Shown here in pieces: positions 43,201 through 51,092 of a stretch of DNA of 64,000 nt. How positions within the stretch are numbered: the stretch's first letter is position 1; each line of letters starts with the position of its first letter. Made by a program: the position numbers and the translations under genes. This DNA is from Mesorhizobium_K quangtriensis (lineage in GTDB: Bacteria; Pseudomonadota; Alphaproteobacteria; Rhizobiales; Rhizobiaceae), in NCBI RefSeq assembly GCF_040081925.1, contig NZ_JBEBMF010000002.1, positions 496,001-560,000 of the forward strand. The letters are read 5' to 3'. The notes below the pieces were generated by a model. The model was not told where the DNA came from and did no database searches. It worked only from the letters and a program-made list of their open reading frames with translations.

Positions 43201-44323
43201 CGCGGATGGTCGTGTCGCCGGCCACCACCGCCGGCAGGTTGACCTCCAGCGTACCCGGTATCGATGGTTTCGGCAGATCGAGCAACGTCTCGTGAAGTGC
43301 CGCGAGCCGCTGTGACAACGACAGGCCACCGGCAGCGGCATTGTCTCCGAGCGCCTCGTCGAAACGCACCTGCGCGCCGTCGAGGGTGACCGCAAAACGC
43401 GGTTGCGCCCCGAATTCGATCGCACCCCTGCCGTCCGCCGAATAGGGATTGTCGATCGGTCCGGTCTCGAACCGGAACGACTCGAAGGCCAGCTTTTCGC
43501 TATCAAGGTCAAACTTGCCCTTGATCCGAAAGCCCGGCCCCTGCGCCGACGCCGCCGTCGCGGAGGCCTTGTCAGCCTCCGCCGCCTGGCGCGAGGCCAG
43601 CCTGAAGTCGCCGGCATATCGCGCCGAAGCGCCTTCCTCGAACCGCACGTCACCGTCGAACTCCAGAGACACCTGATGAACCTCAGGCTCGACCTGCACA
43701 CGCAGCCGCATCGCGCCGTTGTTGACCCGGCCGGCATTCACGACGACGTTCGAGCGCAACCCGTCGGCCCGCATCGTTCCCGCCATCCGCCAGGGGCCTG
43801 CCAGCGATTTCGCGGACAATTCCGTGTTGATCTCCGTCAACCGGTGAATCCTGCCGCTTGTCGCATGGTGAATGCTGACCTGCCCTTCGGTGATGGTCAG
43901 CTTTTCGATCGAAATCTGGCTTGCGTCGAAAGGCGTGGACGGCCTGACCGCCCAATCGATAGCCCCATCGGAAGCCACCTCGATGACAGCCTTCGGCCGC
44001 ACAAGCCGCATGTCGAAAATCCGGAACTCGCCGCTGAGCAACGGCGCAAGTTCGGCATCCATTGAAAACGTCTCGGCAGTCATCGCCGGCTCACCACCGC
44101 GTCCGCCGCCGACTTCAACGTCGGAGAAGGTAACGGATGGAAACGGAAGGATTGTTGCCTCGGCTTCGCCGTGTACGATCACTTTGCGGCCAAGGATCGC
44201 GCTCGCCTCGCGCTCGAAATCGGCACGATAGCTTGACCAATCGACAAAATAAGGCCCCACCAGCGCCGCGGTGAGCGCCAGCACAAAAAGCCCCCCGAAG
44301 ATCACGAACAGTCGTGCCAGCAT
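40250..44323 (-). CDS. Giant AsmA family protein with TolA-like coiled-coil tail
   Basis: The protein has 1357 residues. An N-terminal membrane anchor (FVIFGGLFVLALTAALVGPYFV) is followed by the AsmA N-terminal motif DWSSYRADFEREASAILGRKVIVHGEAE and a long beta-rich body (repeated beta-groove domains) with the C-terminal AsmA_2 region near 960-1130. Such proteins are thought to span the periplasm and carry phospholipids to the outer membrane. The last part, about 1150-1330, is an almost pure E/A/R/K/Q helical stretch resembling TolA domain II, then a short SPxx-like end. The tail is unusual for AsmA. The reading is continuous with no frameshift. Confidence 0.9.
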   Translation of the reverse strand: MLARLFVIFGGLFVLALTAALVGPYFVDWSSYRADFEREASAILGRKVIVHGEAEATILPFPSVTFSDVEVGGGRGGEPAMTAETFSMDAELAPLLSGEFRIFDMRLVRPKAVIEVASDGAIDWAVRPSTPFDASQISIEKLTITEGQVSIHHATSGRIHRLTEINTELSAKSLAGPWRMAGTMRADGLRSNVVVNAGRVNNGAMRLRVQVEPEVHQVSLEFDGDVRFEEGASARYAGDFRLASRQAAEADKASATAASAQGPGFRIKGKFDLDSEKLAFESFRFETGPIDNPYSADGRGAIEFGAQPRFAVTLDGAQVRFDEALGDNAAAGGLSLSQRLAALHETLLDLPKPSIPGTLEVNLPAVVAGDTTIRDVRLSAEPAGEGWTLKALNATLPGRTTLEANGLLRTEGEFGFKGSLLLAIGQPSGFASWVARDVDEPIRRLPSAGFQANVDLTQQRQSFTDLELALGSVVFRGQAARSQPADARPSTVLKLEGGALDFDGLAAFASLFVSDVGVSRFSEGDLDLQVKAGPVDATGLTAQSVDAAVRLRDGLLEIDRLSIVDLAGATVSATGTIRDFPANPSGNIDASLVAVDLSPLIAEASERFPNSVAVQALQARALAYRGLFEDARLDLVATAAANGDGSTGAAISAQGNMGGTALSATLSAKGQSDRIGDADISIAVSGRNDDATELLALYGLPVLPLGVVGAGETDFSLKGRLSGDIATSIDIRADDFSAGFAGTSRLADAGAALKGQARINAADIEPWLMTSGATLPAMGAGTPVELEANVDFGNGVLVLDDLTGTVNQGSVAGALNVSAKNGRPVFSGQLTLDELNLEPLAAMVLGEDALESAGEAWSAVPFAPRVSAPFELDLGVAAGTLTAGPGLTAYDANVRLKLDDEALRLTDLSAKLFGGDVSGLFEIKNNSGTGLLSVQMRLAGGDIPAILGDNAGLVGNADASTALSASGKSIGGLASTLSGSGTAAFRDLVVNGVNAAAFPELIARADQFGKDIDVARTASFAPELVSSGKFTADPGEVAFTVAAGVLRAPPLELKNAAAEIGVNLQSDFNTGEVNASGDIVYDPGVEALIGSEPAVRFTLTGPLATTTSSFDSEPLAQFLTQRALEIEQARVEGMQSALLEKQRLRREVRYYAALQDEHDKVVEEWRKQQEELRRAEEEARLKAEAEEQARQAEIEKARLQAEEQARKEAEERARLAAEEAAKQAAEAARLEAEAAAKAEAEEKARLEEAARVQREAEEKARLDAETARREAERAARTEAETRARIEADERARIESEQQDAARRAAEERRAAEAERAQNDTSATEEAPPRPRGDVGKPAQRETPPKQDGFFEMLFGSP

Positions 44324-44403
44324 TAGGTCCGAAGGATGTGCCTGAAACCAGCGCCAGTTTAACCGTTACAGCGTGTCGATAAAGTGGCGATTTCAAAAGA
44401 GTT

Positions 44404-45825
44404 TCAGGAGCGGCGCTGCGGCCAGATCTTGCCTGGATTGAAAATGTTGTCCGGATCCAGCGCAGTCTTGATCGATCGCATCAGATCGACACCTTTGGAT
44501 CCCAACTCGCCTTCGATGAAACCGATCTTGCCCTGCCCTATCCCATGCTCGCCCGTGCAGGTACCGTCCATGCGTTGGGCGCGCGCGTTCAGGCGCGCAC
44601 AGAATTCCTCGGCCAGTTCGATCTCCTTCGGATCATTCGTATCCATAAGGATCATGGTGTGGAAATTGCCGTCTCCGGCATGCCCGACAATCGGCGCGAT
44701 CAGACCAAGCTCTGCGATATCGCCTTCGGTTTCGGCGATGCACTCGGCAAGCCGCGAGATGGGCACGCAGACGTCGGTCGAGAGACCACGCGCGCCCGGA
44801 CGCAGCGTCAACGTCGCCCAGTAGGCGTCGTGGCGCGCCTTCCACAGCTTGGCGCGCTCCTCGGCAACGCTGGTCCAGATGAATGGTCCGCCGCCGAATT
44901 CGGCCGCGATCTCGCCGAACGACTCTGCCTGCTCGGCAACGCTTGCGTCGCTGCCGTGAAATTCCACGAACAGACAAGGGCTCTCGGGATAGTCGAGCTT
45001 GGAGTAGTTCTTGAACGCGCGCATTTGAAGTGCGTTCACCAGTTCGATGCGCGCCACCGGTATGCCCATCTGGATGGTCGCGATGACAGCCTCGCTGGCC
45101 TGCTCGAGGGTCGGGAACGGGCACACACCGCCGGAAATAGCCTGTGGAATGCCGGCGAGTTTCAGGGTTAGCGAGGTAATGATTCCGAGCGTTCCCTCGG
45201 CGCCCACGAAAAGCCGTGTCAGGTCGTAGCCTGCCGAACTCTTGCGCGCCCGCTTGCCGGTATGGACGATGCTGCCGTTCGCAACCACGGCTTCCAGCGA
45301 CAGGACATTCTCGCGCATGGTCCCGTAGCGCACCGCATTGGTGCCGGACGCCCGCGTCGAGGCCATGCCGCCGAGCGTCGCATTGGCGCCGGGATCGATC
45401 GGGAAGAACAGGCCGGTATCGCGCAGATAGTCGTTGAGCTGATGCCGGGTCACGCCCGGCTCCACGATACAGTCCAGATCCTGCGGGTTGACCTCGATGA
45501 TGCGGTTCATCCGCGACGTGTCGACCGAAATGCCGCCGCCCGGCGCGTTGACTGCTCCTTCGAGCGAAGTGCCGGCGCCGAAGGCGATGACGGGCACGCG
45601 ATACGCCGCGCAGGCGCGCACGACCTCCTGCACCTCAGCGGCGCTGTCGGGAAACACCACGCCGTCGGGAGCTTGGTTCGGGATATAGGTGGTTGTGTGT
45701 GCATGCTGCTCGCGGATTGCCTGCCCGGTCTGGAACCGTTCGCCGAAACGCTGTTTCAGGATGCCCAGCACGGCGGCGATGCCCGGCTCATTGCGTTCGA
45801 CGATGTTCAGGTCGCTCAGAGCCAC
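44404..45825 (-). CDS. FAD-binding 2-hydroxyacid (D-lactate/glycolate) dehydrogenase, GlcD-like
   Basis: This 473-residue flavoprotein has a PCMH FAD domain (NQAPDGVVFPDSAAEVQEVVRACAAYRVPVIAFGAGTSLEGAV, given as about 51-93; SLEG is the FAD pyrophosphate site) and a C-terminal FAD-linked oxidase domain ending in HGIGQGKIGFIEGELG and DPDNIFNPGKI. This is the D-lactate cytochrome dehydrogenase/GlcD type. GTG 45825 is the start, with GGAGG 6 bases upstream. No GlcE or GlcF partner is adjacent, so it is probably a stand-alone D-lactate or 2-hydroxyacid dehydrogenase. Confidence 0.9.
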   Translation of the reverse strand: MALSDLNIVERNEPGIAAVLGILKQRFGERFQTGQAIREQHAHTTTYIPNQAPDGVVFPDSAAEVQEVVRACAAYRVPVIAFGAGTSLEGAVNAPGGGISVDTSRMNRIIEVNPQDLDCIVEPGVTRHQLNDYLRDTGLFFPIDPGANATLGGMASTRASGTNAVRYGTMRENVLSLEAVVANGSIVHTGKRARKSSAGYDLTRLFVGAEGTLGIITSLTLKLAGIPQAISGGVCPFPTLEQASEAVIATIQMGIPVARIELVNALQMRAFKNYSKLDYPESPCLFVEFHGSDASVAEQAESFGEIAAEFGGGPFIWTSVAEERAKLWKARHDAYWATLTLRPGARGLSTDVCVPISRLAECIAETEGDIAELGLIAPIVGHAGDGNFHTMILMDTNDPKEIELAEEFCARLNARAQRMDGTCTGEHGIGQGKIGFIEGELGSKGVDLMRSIKTALDPDNIFNPGKIWPQRRS

Positions 45826-45921
45826 TGATTCCTCCGCTTTTCGGACAGCGCGGCGCTTGTCGTGAGGTTACGGACGGGTAGTGTCACGCGCGCATCTTGT
45901 CCAGCGGCTCAGGAACTAGAA

Positions 45922-46407
45922 ATGATCGAAATAGCCTCGCCCTTCGTATCCCGCGTCATCGAAGTCGAAAAGGACTGGATCGACTATAACGGCCACCTGA
46001 ACATGGCCTACTACAACGTCATCTTCGATCGCGGCGGCGACGACGCGGCCGAACTGGTGGGTCTTGGCGCAGCCTACGCGCGGGAGCGACGCCTCACGAC
46101 CTACACCGCCGAGGTTCACGTCTGCTACGTCAGGGAATTGCACCTGGGCGACAGGGTCACGGTGACCTTCCAGTTGCTGGACCATGACGAGAAGCGCTTT
46201 CACGCCTATCAGGAAATCCGCCACGAGGAAGGCTGGCTTGCCGCCACCTCGGAAAGCCTGACCCTGCATGTCGACATGGCCGGGCCGAAGGTCACGCCTT
46301 TTCCGCCCGACATCCTCGCTAACATGGAGGCTATGCGCGCCGCCCACGCTGCCTTGCCACGGCCGGAAAGAGCTGGCCGCTCCATCGGCATCAAGCGGAA
46401 AGCCTGA
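45922..46407 (+). CDS. Hot-dog fold acyl-CoA thioesterase
   Basis: This 161-residue 4HBT-type thioesterase has the motif WIDYNGHLNMAYYNVIFDRGGDDAAELVG with the catalytic Asp/Asn-His pattern (DxxGHLNxxxY), and the central strands TYTAEVHVCYVRELHLGDRVTV. It most resembles the betainyl-CoA/carnitine-linked thioesterases. ATG 45922 has AGGA upstream; the longer frame from 45862 is not protein-like. It is divergent from the GlcD-like gene. The natural thioester is not known. Confidence 0.88.
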   Translation: MIEIASPFVSRVIEVEKDWIDYNGHLNMAYYNVIFDRGGDDAAELVGLGAAYARERRLTTYTAEVHVCYVRELHLGDRVTVTFQLLDHDEKRFHAYQEIRHEEGWLAATSESLTLHVDMAGPKVTPFPPDILANMEAMRAAHAALPRPERAGRSIGIKRKA

Positions 46408-46461
46408 CTGCCGCCTGCCCGCCCTATAGCGGACCGGCAACAGTCGCCAGAAAAATTAACC

Positions 46462-46476
46462 TTAATGAACGGTTAA
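46462..46476. promoter_or_regulatory. CtrA-type binding site candidate
   Basis: TTAATGAACGGTTAA is an exact TTAA-N7-TTAA match to the alphaproteobacterial CtrA cell-cycle regulator consensus, with a further TTAAC just upstream (46456-46460). It lies about 103 bases before a small gene and about 420 bases before the L,D-transpeptidase gene. Confidence 0.5.
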
Positions 46477-46578
46477 TGCGCGGATGACACTTCTCCGCGA
46501 TTGCTAACGAAGCTCGACTCGTCAGAAATCACCCCCGCAGTGTGCGCCCGGTAACAGACCGGGCCGAAGCGGGGCTTG

Positions 46579-46779
46579 ATGAAACAGGATATCGGCGCGG
46601 TTGCGCATCGATTGGCCGACGATCAGCGCATCAGCGACTATGATTTCTGGCGCGCGCTGAAAAACCTGAACAACGAGATCTACAGGATCGCGGACGACCG
46701 TCAGCCGATCCCCATGGAAATGATCCGCTGGCGGGCCATCATCAAGCAGGCCCGCTCCCGTCGCGGTGTCCCCTGCTGA
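46579..46779 (+). CDS. Small conserved-looking hypothetical protein
   Basis: The 66-residue frame begins MKQDIGAVAHRLADDQRISDYDFWRALKNLNNEIYRIADD. The composition and codon choice look like real coding sequence, and the protein is predicted helical and soluble. I recognise no family. ATG 46579 is preferred to TTG 46576; GGGGC precedes it. It stands alone between the thioesterase and L,D-transpeptidase genes, downstream of a CtrA-like site. Confidence 0.5.
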   Translation: MKQDIGAVAHRLADDQRISDYDFWRALKNLNNEIYRIADDRQPIPMEMIRWRAIIKQARSRRGVPC

Positions 46780-46896
46780 CGAACGTCGGTCACACGACTT
46801 TGAGGTCTGGGCCAAGTTGCCGGAAAAACATCATTATTGTATGCTTAACCACGACCTACTAATAGAGCTTGTATAGACCTATCGTGGAGGGGTCAC

Positions 46897-47574
46897 ATGG
46901 AATTCAACCGCCGTGAAGTAATCTTCGGCGCGACGGCAGTCGTCGCCGGGGCAGCCGGCATACTTCCCGCATCAGCCCAGAAGGCTACGACGGGAAAGAA
47001 GACGTCCTGGTTCGCCGGAACCGCAGTCGACAACGGGGTCACGTTCAAGACGACGAACTTCGCCGTTATCGACAAGCAGTGGCACAAGCAGATGGTGAAG
47101 TATAAGTCGTCGGAGCCGGCAGGCACCGTCGTCGTCGATACGCGCCATCATTTCCTTTACCTGATCATGGAGAACGGTACCGCCATCCGTTACGGCGTCG
47201 GTGTCGGGCGCGACGGCTTCCAATGGTTTGGTCGCGCCAATATCGACCGCAAGGCGTTGTGGCCGAAATGGACGCCTCCGCCGGAAATGCGCAAGCGTCA
47301 GCCCAATCTTCCCGAATTCGTGGACGGCGGCGCACCGACCAATCCTCTCAGCGCCCGGGCACTTTACCTGTTCGATGGCGGCGACACGGGCTACCGCCTG
47401 CATGGAACGCTTGAGCCGGGCAGCATCGGCAAGGACGTCTCCTCGGGCTGCATCCGCATGTTCCCGGAACACGTCATTGATCTCTACCAGCGCTGCCCGC
47501 TCGGCACCGCCGTGCAGGTTCTCCCGCACATTGCGGATCGTGCTCCTCCTGCCGACGACGTTCAGAACGGATGA
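46897..47574 (+). CDS. L,D-transpeptidase (YkuD domain)
   Basis: This 225-residue exported wall enzyme has a twin-Arg-like start (FNRREVIFGATAVVAGAAGILPASA), then VVVDTRHHFLYLIMENGTAIRYGVGVGRDGF and the active site HGTLEPGSIGKDVSSGCIRM with His169 and Cys185. It cross-links peptidoglycan (3-3 links) or attaches outer-membrane proteins to the wall. GTGGAGGGG sits about 9 bases before ATG 46897. Its stop overlaps the next gene, an OmpA-like lipoprotein, a natural partner at the cell wall. Confidence 0.94.
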   Translation: MEFNRREVIFGATAVVAGAAGILPASAQKATTGKKTSWFAGTAVDNGVTFKTTNFAVIDKQWHKQMVKYKSSEPAGTVVVDTRHHFLYLIMENGTAIRYGVGVGRDGFQWFGRANIDRKALWPKWTPPPEMRKRQPNLPEFVDGGAPTNPLSARALYLFDGGDTGYRLHGTLEPGSIGKDVSSGCIRMFPEHVIDLYQRCPLGTAVQVLPHIADRAPPADDVQNG

Positions 47575-48125
47575 GCAAGAATCTGATGACATTGTTTCCG
47601 AAAATCATACAGGCCGGCGTATTCGCCGGCCTTTTAGCGTTCGCCAGCGCATGTTCGACAACGGACAGCGGCGGCCTCACGCCATCCAACCCGTCTGATA
47701 CGTTGCCGAACCAGGCTGGTGGCTATACGGACGACGTGGCCGCCGGATTCGAGAATGTACAGCCTGGCTCGGAGCAGGATTTTATCCTGACGGCCGGCCG
47801 GCGCATCTACTTCGCGCAGAGTTCAGCGGCGCTGGACGATACGGCCAAGGCGACGATCAACAACCAGATCGCTTTCCTGCAGAAATATCCCAAATGGTTC
47901 GCCAAGCTGCAGGGCTTCGCCGACGATCCCGGCAACAACCAGCAGCTTTCGCAGCAACGCGCTGACGCCGTCATGAACTACATGATCGCCGGCGGCATAG
48001 CTCCCGGACGTCTCTGGGCCAAGGGTTACGGCAAGGACCGCGAGGTGCGATCCTGCTCGGAGCGCGCCTGCAAGGTGCAGAATCGCCGCGTCGTCACCAA
48101 TTTGCGCCTGCAGCGCGAAGACTGA
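47571..48125 (+). CDS. OmpA/Pal-like outer-membrane lipoprotein
   Basis: The protein has 184 residues. The lipobox LLAFASAC puts the lipidated Cys at 28. An OmpA-like peptidoglycan-binding domain follows: IYFAQSSAALDDTAKATINNQIAFLQKYP, LQGFADDPGNNQQLSQQRADAVMNYMI and the closing NRRVVTNLRL. It is anchored in the outer membrane and holds the wall, as Pal does, but lacks adjacent tol genes. ATG 47571 overlaps the transpeptidase stop (ATGA). A strong terminator follows, so the operon ends here. Confidence 0.92.
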   Translation: MSKNLMTLFPKIIQAGVFAGLLAFASACSTTDSGGLTPSNPSDTLPNQAGGYTDDVAAGFENVQPGSEQDFILTAGRRIYFAQSSAALDDTAKATINNQIAFLQKYPKWFAKLQGFADDPGNNQQLSQQRADAVMNYMIAGGIAPGRLWAKGYGKDREVRSCSERACKVQNRRVVTNLRLQRED

Positions 48126-48148
48126 TTTTTCCGGCTTAAGCCGACACA

Positions 48149-48180
48149 AAAAACGCGCCGTCAGGCGCGTTTTTCTTTTT
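48149..48180 (+). terminator. Intrinsic terminator after the transpeptidase-lipoprotein operon
   Basis: AACGCGCC and GGCGCGTT form an 8-bp stem around GTCA, followed by TTTTTCTTTTT. It is the clearest intrinsic terminator in the window. Confidence 0.9.
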
Positions 48181-48256
48181 CGGACGGCGGACGGTATCCC
48201 GGCTTGAGCCTGAACACTTCTGGTCTTTCGGTCCCGAATCACTACATTCGGAACAA

Positions 48257-50812
48257 ATGGTGGACTTTCCCGACGATATGCCCTTCTTCGACGAGGAGCC
48301 GTTTCATCGCCGCGAGGCCGTGCATGTCCCGCCCGCGCGCCAGCCTTCGGGAATTGCCGCGCGCGCTATGGCCGCGAGGCATGGCCGGCCAGAACCTCTG
48401 GATTACCTAAAAGGCCTGAATCCCGAACAGCGACTGGCCGTCGAGACGACAGAAGGCCCGGTGCTTGTGCTTGCGGGCGCCGGCACCGGCAAGACGCGCG
48501 TGCTGACCACCCGCATCGCCCATATCCTCGCTACCGGTAGGGCCTATCCGTCGCAGATTCTCGCCGTCACCTTCACCAACAAGGCGGCGCGCGAGATGAA
48601 GCACCGCATCGGCATGCTGATCGGCGAGGAGAACGTCGAGGGCATGCCCTGGCTAGGCACCTTCCACTCCATCGGCGTCAAGTTGTTGCGCCGTCATGCC
48701 GAAATGGCGGGGCTGAAAGGCGACTTCACCATACTCGACACAGACGACGTGATCCGACTGCTGAAGCAACTCATCCAAGCCGAAAACCTCGACGACAAGC
48801 GCTGGCCGCCGCGTCAGTTCGCGATGATGATCGACGGCTGGAAGAACAAGGGCCTCGGCCCGGACCAGATTCCGGAAGGCGATGCGCGCAGCTTCGCCAA
48901 CGGCAAGGGCCGCGAACTCTTCCGCGCCTATCAGGAACGGCTGAAGACCCTGAACGCATGCGACTTCGGCGACCTTTTATGCCATCCGATCAGGATCTTC
49001 CGGGAAAACCCGGATGTGCTGAAGGAATACCACCGCAAATTCCGCTACATCCTCGTCGACGAGTATCAGGATACCAACACGGCCCAATATCTATGGCTGC
49101 GCCTGCTGGCGCAGCGCCCCACTGGCGAACCCGTCAACATCTGCTGCGTGGGCGACGACGATCAGTCGATCTACGGCTGGCGCGGAGCGGAGGTCGACAA
49201 CATCCTGCGCTTCGACAAGGATTTTCCGGGCGCGACCATCATCCGGCTGGAGCGCAACTACCGTTCGACCGCGCATATCCTCGGCGCAGCCTCCCATCTC
49301 ATTGCCCACAATGAGGGTCGTTTCGGCAAGACGCTCTTCACCGACCGCAACGAGCCCGAAGACGGCAAGGTCATGGTGCACGCCGCCTGGGACTCGGACG
49401 AAGAAGCGCGAGCCGTTGGCGAGGAGATCGAGCAGGCGCAGCGACGCGGCCACAACCTGAACGACATGGCGATCCTTGTGCGCGCCTCGTTCCAGACGCG
49501 CTCCTTCGAAGACCGTTTCATCGAGATCGGTTTGAACTACCGCGTCATCGGCGGCCCGCGCTTCTACGAGCGGCAGGAAATTCGCGACGCAATGGCCTTT
49601 TTCCGGGTCGTGGCTCAGGGCGCGGACGACCTCGCTTTCGAGCGCATTGTCAACGTTCCCAAGCGTGGTCTTGGCGAAGCGACGATCCGCCAGATTCACG
49701 ACACGGCGCGCGGCCTCGGCGTACCCATGCTGGCCGCCGCCGGAATCCTTGCCGAAAGCGACGAGCTGAAACCAAAGCCCCGCGCGGCTTTGCGCGAGGT
49801 CGCCGCCAATTTCGCCCGCTGGCAGGCCGCGCTCGAAAGCACCCCACACACCGAACTCGCGGAGACGATCCTCGAGGAGTCCGGCTATACCGACATGTGG
49901 AAGAACGACCGTTCGGCCGAAGCGCCGGGCCGGCTCGAAAACCTCAAGGAACTCATCCGCTCTATAGAGGAATACGAGTCGATGCGCTCGTTCCTCGAAC
50001 ACGTCGCGCTGGTCATGGACGCCGAGCAGAACGCCGAGCTCGACGCCGTCAACATCATGACACTGCACTCGGCCAAGGGGCTCGAATTCGACACCGTCTT
50101 CCTCCCCGGCTGGGAAGAAGGCCTTTTTCCGCACCAGCGCGCACTCGATGAAGGCGGCCGTTCCGGTCTGGAGGAGGAGCGCCGCCTCGCCTATGTCGGC
50201 CTGACGCGCGCCAAGAAGCACCTTCACATATGGTTCGTCTCGAACCGGCGCATCCACGGCCTCTGGCAATCCACCATCCCTTCGCGCTTCCTCGATGAAC
50301 TGCCCGAAGCGCATGTCGAAGTGGCCGAGGCCGGCAACTCCTACGGCGGCTATGGCAACCCCTATGGCGGCGGAGGTTTCGCGGCCGGGCGCGGAGGCGG
50401 CCGGCAGAACCCCTACGGCGCGTCGCGTTTCGACAATGTCGGCAGCGGCGGCGGCGCCTTCTCGAACACCTACGCCACGCCCGGCTGGGCCCGCGCGCAG
50501 GCCAACCGCAATGAATCGACGGACCGCAACTGGGGCACGCGCTCCGGCCATCAGGTCGAGCGCATCGGCTATGGGGAAACCGACAGCGGTTACGGCGCTG
50601 GCCGTACCTCGGTGAAATCGCGCACGATCGACGGCGAACTCGTCGCCAAGTCCGTGTCGGACACGCCCTCCCCCTTCAAGATCGGCGACCGCGTCTTTCA
50701 CCAGAAGTTCGGCAACGGCAATGTCGCCGCGGTCGAAGGCAACAAGCTAACCGTAAATTTCGACAAGGCCGGCCAGAAGAAAGTGCTGGACGGGTTCGTC
50801 CAGGCGGCGTGA
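48257..50812 (+). CDS. uvrD: UvrD/PcrA family ATP-dependent DNA helicase
   Basis: This 851-residue SF1A helicase has LNPEQRLAVETTEGPVLVLAGAGTGKTRVL (Q motif and Walker A), VTFTNKAAREMKHRI (Ia), YILVDEYQDTN (Walker B), VGDDDQSIYGWRGAE (III), RLERNYRST (IV), NIMTLHSAKGLEFDTVFLPG (V) and RRLAYVGLTRAKKHL (VI). It acts in nucleotide-excision and mismatch repair. A 40-residue N-terminal extension and a Gly/Tyr/Asn-rich segment around 695-745 set it apart from E. coli UvrD; the C-terminal 40 residues form a PcrA-like tudor end (IGDRVFHQKFGNGNVAAVEG). No SOS box is seen just upstream. Confidence 0.96.
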   Translation: MVDFPDDMPFFDEEPFHRREAVHVPPARQPSGIAARAMAARHGRPEPLDYLKGLNPEQRLAVETTEGPVLVLAGAGTGKTRVLTTRIAHILATGRAYPSQILAVTFTNKAAREMKHRIGMLIGEENVEGMPWLGTFHSIGVKLLRRHAEMAGLKGDFTILDTDDVIRLLKQLIQAENLDDKRWPPRQFAMMIDGWKNKGLGPDQIPEGDARSFANGKGRELFRAYQERLKTLNACDFGDLLCHPIRIFRENPDVLKEYHRKFRYILVDEYQDTNTAQYLWLRLLAQRPTGEPVNICCVGDDDQSIYGWRGAEVDNILRFDKDFPGATIIRLERNYRSTAHILGAASHLIAHNEGRFGKTLFTDRNEPEDGKVMVHAAWDSDEEARAVGEEIEQAQRRGHNLNDMAILVRASFQTRSFEDRFIEIGLNYRVIGGPRFYERQEIRDAMAFFRVVAQGADDLAFERIVNVPKRGLGEATIRQIHDTARGLGVPMLAAAGILAESDELKPKPRAALREVAANFARWQAALESTPHTELAETILEESGYTDMWKNDRSAEAPGRLENLKELIRSIEEYESMRSFLEHVALVMDAEQNAELDAVNIMTLHSAKGLEFDTVFLPGWEEGLFPHQRALDEGGRSGLEEERRLAYVGLTRAKKHLHIWFVSNRRIHGLWQSTIPSRFLDELPEAHVEVAEAGNSYGGYGNPYGGGGFAAGRGGGRQNPYGASRFDNVGSGGGAFSNTYATPGWARAQANRNESTDRNWGTRSGHQVERIGYGETDSGYGAGRTSVKSRTIDGELVAKSVSDTPSPFKIGDRVFHQKFGNGNVAAVEGNKLTVNFDKAGQKKVLDGFVQAA

Positions 50813-50950
50813 CTTCCGTCTCCACCGCCAGCACGCCACGATTGCGTCGCAAAAAATCCTTGATTCGTTGACACCAATCCCTTGGGGTTAGGGGTCGCGA
50901 TCCGCTCGCGAACAACATCAGACGGGCTTAGCCCGCACTATCGGGGACGA

Positions 50951-50978
50951 GACAAAGGGTTGGTTAACCATCTTTGTC
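50951..50978. repeat. Inverted repeat around a TTAACCAT element upstream of the DUF2778 gene
   Basis: GACAAAG and CTTTGTC enclose GGTTAACC plus CAT, giving a nested symmetric region about 115-140 bases before the next start. TTAACCAT matches the CtrA half-site described in alphaproteobacteria. It could be an operator, and there is no T-run to suggest a terminator. Confidence 0.4.
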
Positions 50979-51092
50979 CACAATTCACGCTGTCGGCAGT
51001 GAGCCGGCGTCGGCCATCCAGGCTGCGCCTTCCCATGTCGATGGTGTGGTCTGTCAGGCCGCGCCCGGTATGCGTTGAGAGAGACGGGTTGC

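Noticed and set aside
49091..50701. 536-codon minus-strand frame over uvrD
   Set aside because: Antisense of conserved helicase motifs; no ribosome site or protein-like features.
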